Assembly: GCA_030607765.1 (NCBI GenBank)
Contig: JAUWJJ010000084.1
Span: 1 to 5,823 of the forward strand
Source: Candidatus Aerophobota bacterium
GTDB taxonomy: Bacteria; Aerophobota; Aerophobia; Aerophobales; B3-G15
Direction of reading: 5' to 3'
DNA length: 5,823 nt
Part shown: in pieces, positions 1-5,034 of the stretch
How positions within the stretch are numbered: the first letter of the stretch is position 1
Layout: each line of letters begins with the position of its first letter
Position numbers and translations under genes: made by a program
The notes under the pieces: model-generated
The model's database searches: none
Told to the model about the DNA's origin: nothing
The model's input: only the letters and a program-made list of their open reading frames with translations

Positions 1-282
1 CCAGTTTCGCAATTAGCAGACACTCTCCCTCAGTATTTTATGGTGAAGAAAAAACTGAGAGCTTCTTCTGCTTGTTTTACTCGGATTGAACAAAGATTAA
101 AGGGAGAATTTGAAAAAGAAAAATTAAGTTTTTTAGATGGGGGCAAGGTAAAGAAAAAAGAGGGTTGGGTTCATATAAGAGTATCGGGAACCGAGCCTGT
201 AATCAGGGTAATTGCTGAGGCTAAGAGCAAACTTGAGGCAGAAAAATTTGCCCAGTGGGCAATAAAAATAATGAAAGAGTAG
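1..282 (+). CDS. glmM: Phosphoglucosamine mutase (GlmM-type), C-terminal part, 5' end outside window
   Basis: This is the last 93 codons of a phosphohexomutase; the frame is open from base 1, so the gene begins upstream. The family interconverts glucosamine-6-phosphate and glucosamine-1-phosphate in the cytoplasm, on the way to UDP-GlcNAc for peptidoglycan and lipopolysaccharide. The visible part is the C-terminal domain IV. It contains the phosphate-binding loop IRVSGTEPVIRVIAEA near fragment residues 59-74, preceded by LDGGKV (where many relatives have DGIK) and GWVHIR. The SGTEP version of the loop, followed by IRVIAEA, fits GlmM better than phosphomannomutases, which usually have SNTEP. 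The catalytic phosphoserine and metal-binding loop lie upstream and cannot be checked, so a related phosphoglucomutase or phosphomannomutase remains possible. The first in-frame ATG (base 40) is internal, because family-like sequence (ADTLPQYF) precedes it. The gene ends at TAG, at the normal distance after the SGTEP loop. Confidence 0.88.
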   Translation, partial: PVSQLADTLPQYFMVKKKLRASSACFTRIEQRLKGEFEKEKLSFLDGGKVKKKEGWVHIRVSGTEPVIRVIAEAKSKLEAEKFAQWAIKIMKE

Positions 283-302
283 TGTTTTAAATAGATAATG
301 AA

Positions 303-306
303 GGGG
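303..306 (+). promoter_or_regulatory. Ribosome binding site favouring the TTG start at 313
   Basis: The sequence AAGGGG ends at 306, six bases before TTG at 313. This is a good Shine-Dalgarno position for the TTG. The alternative ATG at 298, in the same frame, has only A/T-rich sequence before it (TTTTAAATAGATA) and would itself overlap the purine run. The site therefore decides the start as TTG. Confidence 0.55.
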
Positions 307-312
307 TGTAAC

Positions 313-453
313 TTGCAGATAGTATTTTGGGTTACCTTCTTAAGTTGGGTAATATTTGAATGGACATTGACGAGAAAGGCAAATGCAAGACAGTTAAAAG
401 AAGAATTTAGCTACAAGAAGATTTATTCAGAACTATTACAATTAATAAGATAA
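313..453 (+). CDS. Small single-pass membrane protein (46 aa), unknown function
   Basis: I do not recognise this protein. It begins at TTG 313, placed by the well-spaced AAGGGG upstream; starting at ATG 298 would add five residues (MKGCN). The first 19 residues are hydrophobic and aromatic (QIVFWVTFLSWVIFEW) and can form one membrane helix. The rest is a charged, helix-prone tail with TRKANARQLKEEF. By the positive-inside rule the tail should be cytoplasmic and the N terminus outside. It fills almost exactly the gap between the mutase gene (31 bases upstream) and the pilT start (13 bases downstream), which supports a real gene in the same transcription unit. Short ORFs can arise by chance; in favour of this one are the ribosome site, the coherent amphipathic layout and the tight spacing. 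A role beside PilT is only a guess from position. Confidence 0.55.
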   Translation: MQIVFWVTFLSWVIFEWTLTRKANARQLKEEFSYKKIYSELLQLIR

Positions 454-466
454 ACGAGGCGAACAA

Positions 467-1525
467 ATGGATTCAGAGAGCCTGTTTAAAAAAATGAAAG
501 AAAAAGGAGCTTCAGATTTACATCTGATAACGGGGATTCCTCCTGCATTTCGAATAAATGGCTTTCTTAAATTTACCGATGGGGGAAAATTGGATCCTGC
601 AAAGACGAAGTCTCTTGCTTACTCTTTAATGACAGAAACTCAAAGAAAAGATTTTGAGGAAAAAAGAGATCTTGATTTTTCTTACGGGGTTCCGGGAGTG
701 GGAAGATTTAGAGTTAATGTCCATTATCAGCGTAGTTCAATAGCTTGTGCTATCAGACTTATCCCTGATGCTATTCCTTCTCTTTCTGAATTAAACTTAC
801 CTTCCATTCTGAGCAAGCTATGCATTAAAGATAGTGGTCTTATTTTAGTAACCGGCCCCACAGGATGTGGAAAATCAACAACCTTAGCTTCAATGATAAA
901 CATAATTAATGAAAAAAGGTCGGTTCATATTATAATAATAGAGGATCCCATTGAATATCTTCATCCTCATAAAAAGGGCATTGTAGAACAAAGAGAAATA
1001 GGCTCTGACACTCTTTCTTTTGCCTCTTCCCTTAAATACTGCCTAAGGCAGGACCCAGATGTTATATTAATTGGAGAAATGAGGGATTTGGAAACTATAT
1101 CCACAGCTATAACTGCTGCTGAAACAGGACATTTGATTTTGGCTACTCTTCATACTCCTGATGCACCAGGAGCAATAGATAGGATAATTGATGTTTTCCC
1201 CTCTCATCAGCAAAATCAGATAAGGATGCAATTATCATCTTCTTTGATAGCAGTCATTACTCAGAATTTAATCCCCAGAGAAGATAAAATCGGAAGAGTT
1301 CCAGCAGAGGAAATGCTAATTGGTACCCCTGCTGTGGGAAATTTAATTAGAAGTGGGAAATCCCACCAACTTTATACAGTTATGCAAACTGGTTACCAAT
1401 TTGGAATGCGAACAATGGATCAGTCCTTAAAGAACTTAATAAAAAGAGGTATAATTAGTTTAAATAGTGCTTTACAGAGAGCCAGAGATCCCAGAACTCT
1501 TCGGGAATTGCTAAGAGGAAAGTGA
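467..1525 (+). CDS. pilT: Type IV pilus retraction ATPase PilT
   Basis: PilT is the hexameric cytoplasmic ATPase that disassembles type IV pili at the inner membrane, driving retraction, twitching motility and often DNA uptake. The 352-residue length is normal for the family. In order: the N-terminal ASDLHL motif and the PAFRINGFLKF strand (residues 15-36); RFRVNVHYQR (80-89); Walker A GPTGCGKSTT (130-139); the Asp box IIEDPIEY (157-164); Walker B with DPDVILIGEMRD (196-207); the His box GHLILATLHT (221-230); and QTGYQFGMRTMDQSL near 307-321, which is characteristic of PilT rather than the extension ATPase PilB. PilB's long N-terminal domain and zinc-binding cysteines are absent. The start ATG has GAGG seven bases upstream. 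Deviations: Cys in Walker A where Ser is usual, HTPDA after the His box, and AVGNLIRSGK (289-298) where many PilTs have AIRNLIRE. A PilU-like paralogue is the main alternative. No other pilus gene is in view. Confidence 0.93.
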   Translation: MDSESLFKKMKEKGASDLHLITGIPPAFRINGFLKFTDGGKLDPAKTKSLAYSLMTETQRKDFEEKRDLDFSYGVPGVGRFRVNVHYQRSSIACAIRLIPDAIPSLSELNLPSILSKLCIKDSGLILVTGPTGCGKSTTLASMINIINEKRSVHIIIIEDPIEYLHPHKKGIVEQREIGSDTLSFASSLKYCLRQDPDVILIGEMRDLETISTAITAAETGHLILATLHTPDAPGAIDRIIDVFPSHQQNQIRMQLSSSLIAVITQNLIPREDKIGRVPAEEMLIGTPAVGNLIRSGKSHQLYTVMQTGYQFGMRTMDQSLKNLIKRGIISLNSALQRARDPRTLRELLRGK

Positions 1526-1533
1526 AAGACTAA

Positions 1534-2004
1534 ATGTTAAAAATGAAGAAAAATAAAGAGCAGGAACTAAGAAATGCCCAGAATTATGCTTTAACTCTTT
1601 TGGATTACAGGGAGAGAAGTCAATGGGAAATTAAAGAGAGAATGTGCCAGAAAGGATACACCTTAGAGATAATTCAGAAAGTTATTGATTATTTAAAAGA
1701 ACATAATTTCTTAAATGATAGAAGATTTTCTGAAGAATGGACAAACTCCAGTATTAAAAAAGGTTTTGCTAAAAAAAGGATATGTTATGAGTTAAAAAAG
1801 AAAGGAATACCAGAGGATTTAACACAAGAAGTTGTAGGAAAATTATTTTCCAAAATTGATGAAGCTGAAATAGCCTTAAGAGTGGTTCAGAAAAGATATA
1901 AGACGCTAAAAGATAAAAAAGATTTTCAAAGAATTTCCGGGTTTTTAAGACGACGGGGATACTCTTTTTCTATAATTAACAGAGTAATAGAACAGTTAAA
2001 ATAA
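1534..2004 (+). CDS. recX: RecX regulatory protein
   Basis: RecX binds RecA or RecA-DNA filaments in the cytoplasm and usually limits filament growth and recombinase activity. The 156-residue protein is all-helical and shows the family's three tandem three-helix modules, at about residues 13-53, 54-98 and 106-155. Diagnostic stretches are LLDYRERSQWEIKERM followed by KGY (22-42), FLNDRRFSEEW (59-69), GFAKKRICYELKKKGI (77-92) and the closing SGFLRRRGYSFSIINRVI (135-152). The protein is rich in Lys and Arg. It starts eight bases after the pilT stop. GAGGAAAG overlaps the end of pilT but lies about 15 bases from this ATG, so translation may depend on coupling to pilT. Met4 (base 1543) is a possible alternative start with no better site. 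recX normally adjoins recA; recA is not within the window. Confidence 0.9.
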   Translation: MLKMKKNKEQELRNAQNYALTLLDYRERSQWEIKERMCQKGYTLEIIQKVIDYLKEHNFLNDRRFSEEWTNSSIKKGFAKKRICYELKKKGIPEDLTQEVVGKLFSKIDEAEIALRVVQKRYKTLKDKKDFQRISGFLRRRGYSFSIINRVIEQLK

Positions 2005-2034
2005 AGAGGGGGACAGACCTATTTTTTAAGAAAA
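2005..2034 (+). other. Leader between recX and the barrel gene with a GGGGGACAGACC motif
   Basis: This 30-base gap holds GAGGGGGACAGACC followed by TATTTTTTAAG. The only strong purine-rich, Shine-Dalgarno-like run (2006-2012) ends 22 bases before the ATG at 2035, too far for normal use, and nothing better lies closer. There is no stem before the T run, so it is not a rho-independent terminator. From memory, words like GGGGACAGACC with a following T run recur at the ends of REP-like or IS200-type short elements in some uncultivated bacteria. A remnant of such an element is possible, but only one copy is seen here. Confidence 0.3.
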
Positions 2035-3912
2035 ATGAGAAAAAGACATCTATATCATCTAACTTTTTTGATGATAGTTTTTCTTCTCTTATCACCCTTT
2101 GTTGCTACTTGCTCTGAGGGATATTTTAAACTTATAATCCCAAGGGAAGGTGAAATAGTAATTGCAAAAAAGCCTCTTGTTAAGGTAAGATTTTCTTTAG
2201 AAATTGTCCCTGCAAGCCTGATGGTTATCTTAGATGAAACTGATATTACTCAACTCATTGATATTTCAAAGAATGAGTTTACCTACCAATCCTTTCAGAT
2301 TCTTCCCGCCGGTGATCATAGTATCACATTTTTTGGAACGACTAAAGAAGGCAAAGAAATTCAGGAAACTTACAACTTTTCTACAAAACACTCCCAGCTT
2401 TTTACTGAAGCTTACACTGAAGCTGATCTTTCCTCTGTAGGTGAGGCTTGTATTAAGCTCCACCAGGAAAGTAAAAATCTGCCTGGTGCAAAACTTGAGG
2501 GAAACATTAATCTAAATAGTATAGTATCAAGAGAAAATATCTTTATGAATTCGAGCTTATCTGTTAGATACTTTGATCAAGATATTCCCGTGGATCCTCC
2601 TTTAAAGAAAGGATTTGATATAGCAGGTTTTTACCTTAATGGGGAATATAGAAAAAATAGCTCCAGAATGAAGATGAGTCTTGGTGATGTTCAAATAAGG
2701 GAAACTTCCTTAACAATAGACAGTTTATTCCAAAAGGGAGTTCTTTTAACATACTCCAATGGCCCTTTTTATTTTGATGTTTTTTCGGTAACTGATCCGG
2801 ATACTTTTAATTTCTCAAAAGATTATATCACAGGATTAGGTGGGCATTCCTTATTTCTTAATGATAAGCTATCTTTAAGGGTTGCCGGTGCTTCGGGAAG
2901 GAGAGCAGCTACTTTCTGGTCACCAGCTCAATCTGGGGATGTCTTTGGTCTTTTACTGGAGATTGTCCCATGGGAAGAAAAACTAAAGATGGAGTTGGAA
3001 AATGCTTATACAAGATTTGACGCAGATATATCTGATGAGTTTGGTAAAATAGAGGACAAGGCCTTTAAGTTCAAAATATCTGGAATGAGAGAAAGATTTT
3101 ATTATGAAATCTTTTATGATTTTATAGGAGAAGATTTTCAGAGTATAGGCAATCAATATCTACCCAAGGATGAAGAAGGCGGAGGATTTAATTTAGAAAT
3201 GAACATGGAAAAATACAGCATTGGACTGAGTTTATCTCGATATCAGGATAATGTAGAGAATAGTCCTCTTTTTCCAACAGTTGAAAGCTGGGATGCAGCT
3301 TTCAATTCTTCATTCAATGAAATGCCGAATCTTCCTTGGGGATTTAGTTATCAATTTACCTCTCAAAAAGATAAGATATTTCCTTCGGATTTTAACCAGA
3401 TAACAAATAGTTTACTTTTAAATATTAATTATTTCAAAGACCTTTTTCAAACAAGTTTTCAGATAGGCTATAACCTGATGGATGATAAAACTAAAGCCGA
3501 CAATGACACCTATATTACTAATTATTTTCTTAATTTTTCCTATTTAGGTTCTAAGATATCTTTTTTTCCTTCTTTTTGCTTAGATAAAAGCAGGGATAAA
3601 TTAACTGATGTGACAACGGATAGTTTTACTACCAATTTAGATATAACATTCTCTATTTTCAAAGGTCTTAATAGTAATATAAGAGGCTCTTACACCAGTG
3701 GAAGTTCATCTGACGGGATGTTTAATTCTCAGAATACCAATGTTCAATTAAGCTTTAGCTATCCTTTGTCACAATTACTTCAGGGAATGATGAAACCCTC
3801 CCTTTATTTGAAAGGAGAGTATAGGAGTAACGAGGACAAAATAGCTCACTTATCAACTAAAGATTTTGGTATTTTTCTTGGTGTAGAGGCGCAGTTAACC
3901 TCCTCTTTTTAG
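2035..3912 (+). CDS. Exported protein: N-terminal Ig-like domain plus predicted outer-membrane beta-barrel
   Basis: I cannot name a family for this 625-residue protein. Residues 1 to about 27 form a signal peptide: MRKRHLYH, then a hydrophobic core LTFLMIVFLLLSPFVA. The following VATC resembles a lipobox but has Thr before the Cys, so ordinary signal peptidase I cleavage is more likely. Residues 30-117 read as one Ig-like beta-sandwich (LIIPREGEIVIAKKPLVKV, then LPAGDHSITFFGTTKEGKEI). From about 150 to the end the sequence alternates polar and hydrophobic or aromatic residues in short strands separated by loops rich in Asp, Asn, Gly and Ser, as in outer-membrane barrels. The last residue is Phe, as expected of a barrel assembly signal, although Ser at -3 is atypical. 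The block SLGDVQIRETSLTIDSLFQK at 215-234 followed by GV, and the block around FQSIGNQYLPKDEEGG (368-383), resemble repeated themes of uncharacterised barrel proteins. The start at 2035 gives the positively charged signal peptide; Met13 would lose it. It probably works with the exported proteins downstream. Confidence 0.72.
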   Translation: MRKRHLYHLTFLMIVFLLLSPFVATCSEGYFKLIIPREGEIVIAKKPLVKVRFSLEIVPASLMVILDETDITQLIDISKNEFTYQSFQILPAGDHSITFFGTTKEGKEIQETYNFSTKHSQLFTEAYTEADLSSVGEACIKLHQESKNLPGAKLEGNINLNSIVSRENIFMNSSLSVRYFDQDIPVDPPLKKGFDIAGFYLNGEYRKNSSRMKMSLGDVQIRETSLTIDSLFQKGVLLTYSNGPFYFDVFSVTDPDTFNFSKDYITGLGGHSLFLNDKLSLRVAGASGRRAATFWSPAQSGDVFGLLLEIVPWEEKLKMELENAYTRFDADISDEFGKIEDKAFKFKISGMRERFYYEIFYDFIGEDFQSIGNQYLPKDEEGGGFNLEMNMEKYSIGLSLSRYQDNVENSPLFPTVESWDAAFNSSFNEMPNLPWGFSYQFTSQKDKIFPSDFNQITNSLLLNINYFKDLFQTSFQIGYNLMDDKTKADNDTYITNYFLNFSYLGSKISFFPSFCLDKSRDKLTDVTTDSFTTNLDITFSIFKGLNSNIRGSYTSGSSSDGMFNSQNTNVQLSFSYPLSQLLQGMMKPSLYLKGEYRSNEDKIAHLSTKDFGIFLGVEAQLTSSF

Positions 3913-3915
3913 GAG
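3911..3915 (+). promoter_or_regulatory. Ribosome binding site overlapping the upstream stop codon
   Basis: AGGAG begins inside the TAG stop of the barrel gene and lies seven bases before ATG 3923. The overlap suggests that the two genes are translationally coupled and made together. Confidence 0.6.
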
Positions 3916-3922
3916 AAGTAAA

Positions 3923-4804
3923 ATGAAAATAAAAACTTTGAGTTTGATAGTAATTTTAGTCTCTTTTACCCTTAGCCTGGTAGCCTATGGTTCTGTAAGC
4001 ACCAGTCCTTCTTCTTTTAAAGTAGTAAAAACTCAAAGCTCTCTGGTAAATATAACTTACAGTTTTTCCCAGACGGCACCCGATGGAGTTTGGACATCCA
4101 ATTCGGGGAGTTTTAAGGTTATGGGTGCTGCTGGAGGGGAAATTATTGGAACTAATCCTTCTTTATTAAGTGTTAACATTGCAAATGGTTCAGGAAAAGT
4201 TTCTGAGGTTCTTACGATACCACTCGGTGTTATTCAAAAGGTCCTGGATAGAGGGGAAAATGCTTTTTGGTATGAAAGAGAGTTTAATTTCTCCGTATTT
4301 TCTGAAAAAGCTATTTTAAATATCTTTATTACCACTCAAGCTGAGGCTAGTTTTTCTATTAATAGAGTGGAGCTTTTCTTTGAAAATGGTCTCACCAATG
4401 CAGTTGTAAAAAGATACACTAAAAGTTTAAAAGCCTATGTCAGGGTTAATTTTACAGGCTCTGGTATTCTTCGGGGCCACTGGGAGGTGAATGATGGGGT
4501 ACTTTATCCTGTAGCTCAATACATTAGTGGTCAAGTTGTTTTGTTTGAGACCCCAGATGTTCCTTTTCTTCCTACATTTGATGTAGGAAGTCATATCCTT
4601 CGCTTTGTTATCACCAATCCCGAAGTTAATGTTGAGATACCTGCTCTTGTTTATTTCATCATCCCCGAAGAGGAAAAACCTATATTCACAGTATTTTTTC
4701 TTTTTTCTCCACAGAATCAAGAACTTATCCGACTACCCTTTACCTTTACCTGGGAGGCAACTGCAAGAGTAGATTTATATCTTATAGAGTTCTATGAGAA
4801 ATAG
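3923..4804 (+). CDS. Exported beta-sandwich protein, interrupted by an in-frame TAG
   Basis: I do not recognise a named family. The 293-residue product starts with a clear signal peptide (MKIKTLSLIVILVSFTLSLV, cleavage probably after AYG or nearby). It then appears to hold three beta-rich modules. The first, about 24-145, contains PSSFKVVKTQSSLVNITYSF and IPLGVIQKVLDRGENAFWY. The second, about 146-247, contains FTGSGILRGHWEVNDG and LPTFDVGSHILRFVI, the pattern of an Ig-like domain with a Trp core. The third, from about 252, contains PFTFTWEATARVDLYLIEFY, the first half of a fibronectin-III-like domain. The frame then meets TAG at 4802 in the middle of that domain, while the same frame continues with matching sequence to 4996, so the intact protein should have 357 residues. 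The start has AGGAG seven bases upstream. Position between a barrel and another exported repeat protein suggests a periplasmic or surface role. The gene is either recently inactivated, affected by a one-base sequence error, or read through. Confidence 0.7.
   Translation: MKIKTLSLIVILVSFTLSLVAYGSVSTSPSSFKVVKTQSSLVNITYSFSQTAPDGVWTSNSGSFKVMGAAGGEIIGTNPSLLSVNIANGSGKVSEVLTIPLGVIQKVLDRGENAFWYEREFNFSVFSEKAILNIFITTQAEASFSINRVELFFENGLTNAVVKRYTKSLKAYVRVNFTGSGILRGHWEVNDGVLYPVAQYISGQVVLFETPDVPFLPTFDVGSHILRFVITNPEVNVEIPALVYFIIPEEEKPIFTVFFLFSPQNQELIRLPFTFTWEATARVDLYLIEFYEK
4568..4590 (+). repeat. Perfect 10-base inverted repeat with 3-base loop
   Basis: CTTCCTACAT, loop TTG, ATGTAGGAAG: all ten positions pair. 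It lies inside the coding sequence for FLPTFDVGS of the interrupted exported protein. No T run follows, so it is not a standard terminator. A stem this long with a short loop is unlikely by chance in a window of this size, yet it could be a coincidence of coding sequence. Confidence 0.6.
4802..4804 (+). other. In-frame amber (TAG) codon inside a beta domain
   Basis: TAG is codon 294 of a frame that runs from 3923 to TAA at 4994. The residues around it read IEFYEK, stop, KKKYIFSAYSKEP. The usual layout of this fold needs about one polar residue here before the next strand, so one base change from AAG, GAG or CAG would restore the gene. An A8 run follows directly at 4805-4812. Confidence 0.8.
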
Positions 4805-4996
4805 AAAAAAAAGTATATTTTCTCTGCTTATTCAAAAGAGCCTCAATATAAGCTGGATGAAAGACTCCTCAACCTTATATTTTTTCCAGGTAAAAAATAT
4901 CTCTGGGAAGTTAAAAGCTTTACAGGCAAAGGGTTTATAATTGGCAAAAGTGAGAGAAGGGAATTTGAAGTAAAACCCGAGAGTTCTGGAGAATAA
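4805..4996 (+). pseudogene. In-frame continuation of the interrupted beta-sandwich gene
   Basis: These 63 sense codons plus TAA are in the same frame as the gene before the TAG. They encode KKKYIFSAYSKEPQYKLDER, then LLNLIFFPGKKYLWEVKSF, and end IIGKSERREFEVKPESSGE. The FFPGKKYLWEVKSF block is the familiar core strand (PGK-x-Y-x-W-x-V) that completes a fibronectin-III-like domain whose first half (TFTWEATARVDLYLIEFY) lies just before the stop. There is no ATG, GTG or TTG with a ribosome site that would start this segment separately; the ATG at 4857 is out of frame. It is therefore either lost to the protein or reached only by readthrough of the TAG. I see no other gene in this interval. Confidence 0.72.
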
Positions 4997-5020
4997 AAGA
5001 TTAAGCGAAAATTTAGTAGA

Positions 5021-5026
5021 AAGGAG
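5021..5026 (+). promoter_or_regulatory. Ribosome binding site of the repeat-protein gene
   Basis: AAGGAG ends eight bases before ATG 5035, followed by an A-rich spacer. It is the strongest ribosome binding site in the window and fixes the start of the last gene, implying efficient translation. Confidence 0.65.
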
Positions 5027-5034
5027 AAAAAAAG

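Noticed and set aside
367..396. TTGACG as a -35 box of a promoter for pilT
   Set aside because: At the right spacing the -10 region reads CAGTTA or nearby, a poor match to TATAAT, and the site is inside the small membrane ORF. Readthrough from upstream is enough to explain expression.
1353..1366. GTGGGA-AA-TCCCAC inverted repeat in pilT
   Set aside because: Only six base pairs with a two-base centre inside conserved coding sequence (RSGKSHQ); expected by chance.
2101..2121. Lipoprotein signal (VATC) in the barrel protein
   Set aside because: The residue before Cys is Thr rather than Gly, Ala or Ser, and a C-terminal barrel does not need a lipid anchor; left as an unlikely alternative.
2234..2440. 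68-codon open frame on the + strand inside the barrel gene
   Set aside because: It lies wholly within the 625-residue gene in another frame, has no ribosome site, and its Phe/Leu/Lys-rich product is what shifted A+T-rich coding gives.
2266..2463. 65-codon open frame on the - strand
   Set aside because: Antisense to the barrel gene, no ribosome site, low-complexity Phe/Ser/Lys product; a shadow frame.
2966..2975. TCCCATGGGA palindrome in the barrel gene
   Set aside because: Ten-base perfect palindromes are expected several times in a window this long and it has no partner or context.
4427..4720. 97-codon open frame on the - strand
   Set aside because: Antisense to the exported beta-sandwich gene, with a Lys/Asn/Tyr-rich product showing no domain pattern; the + strand frame has a signal peptide and coherent beta modules.
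4805..4812. A8 run as a programmed frameshift or transcriptional slippage site
   Set aside because: The frames before and after the TAG are the same and the run lies after the stop, so slipping here cannot bypass it or join the two parts.
4997..5020. Terminator between the interrupted gene and the repeat-protein gene
   Set aside because: No G+C-rich stem or T run; the gap is A-rich and leads straight into a strong ribosome site.
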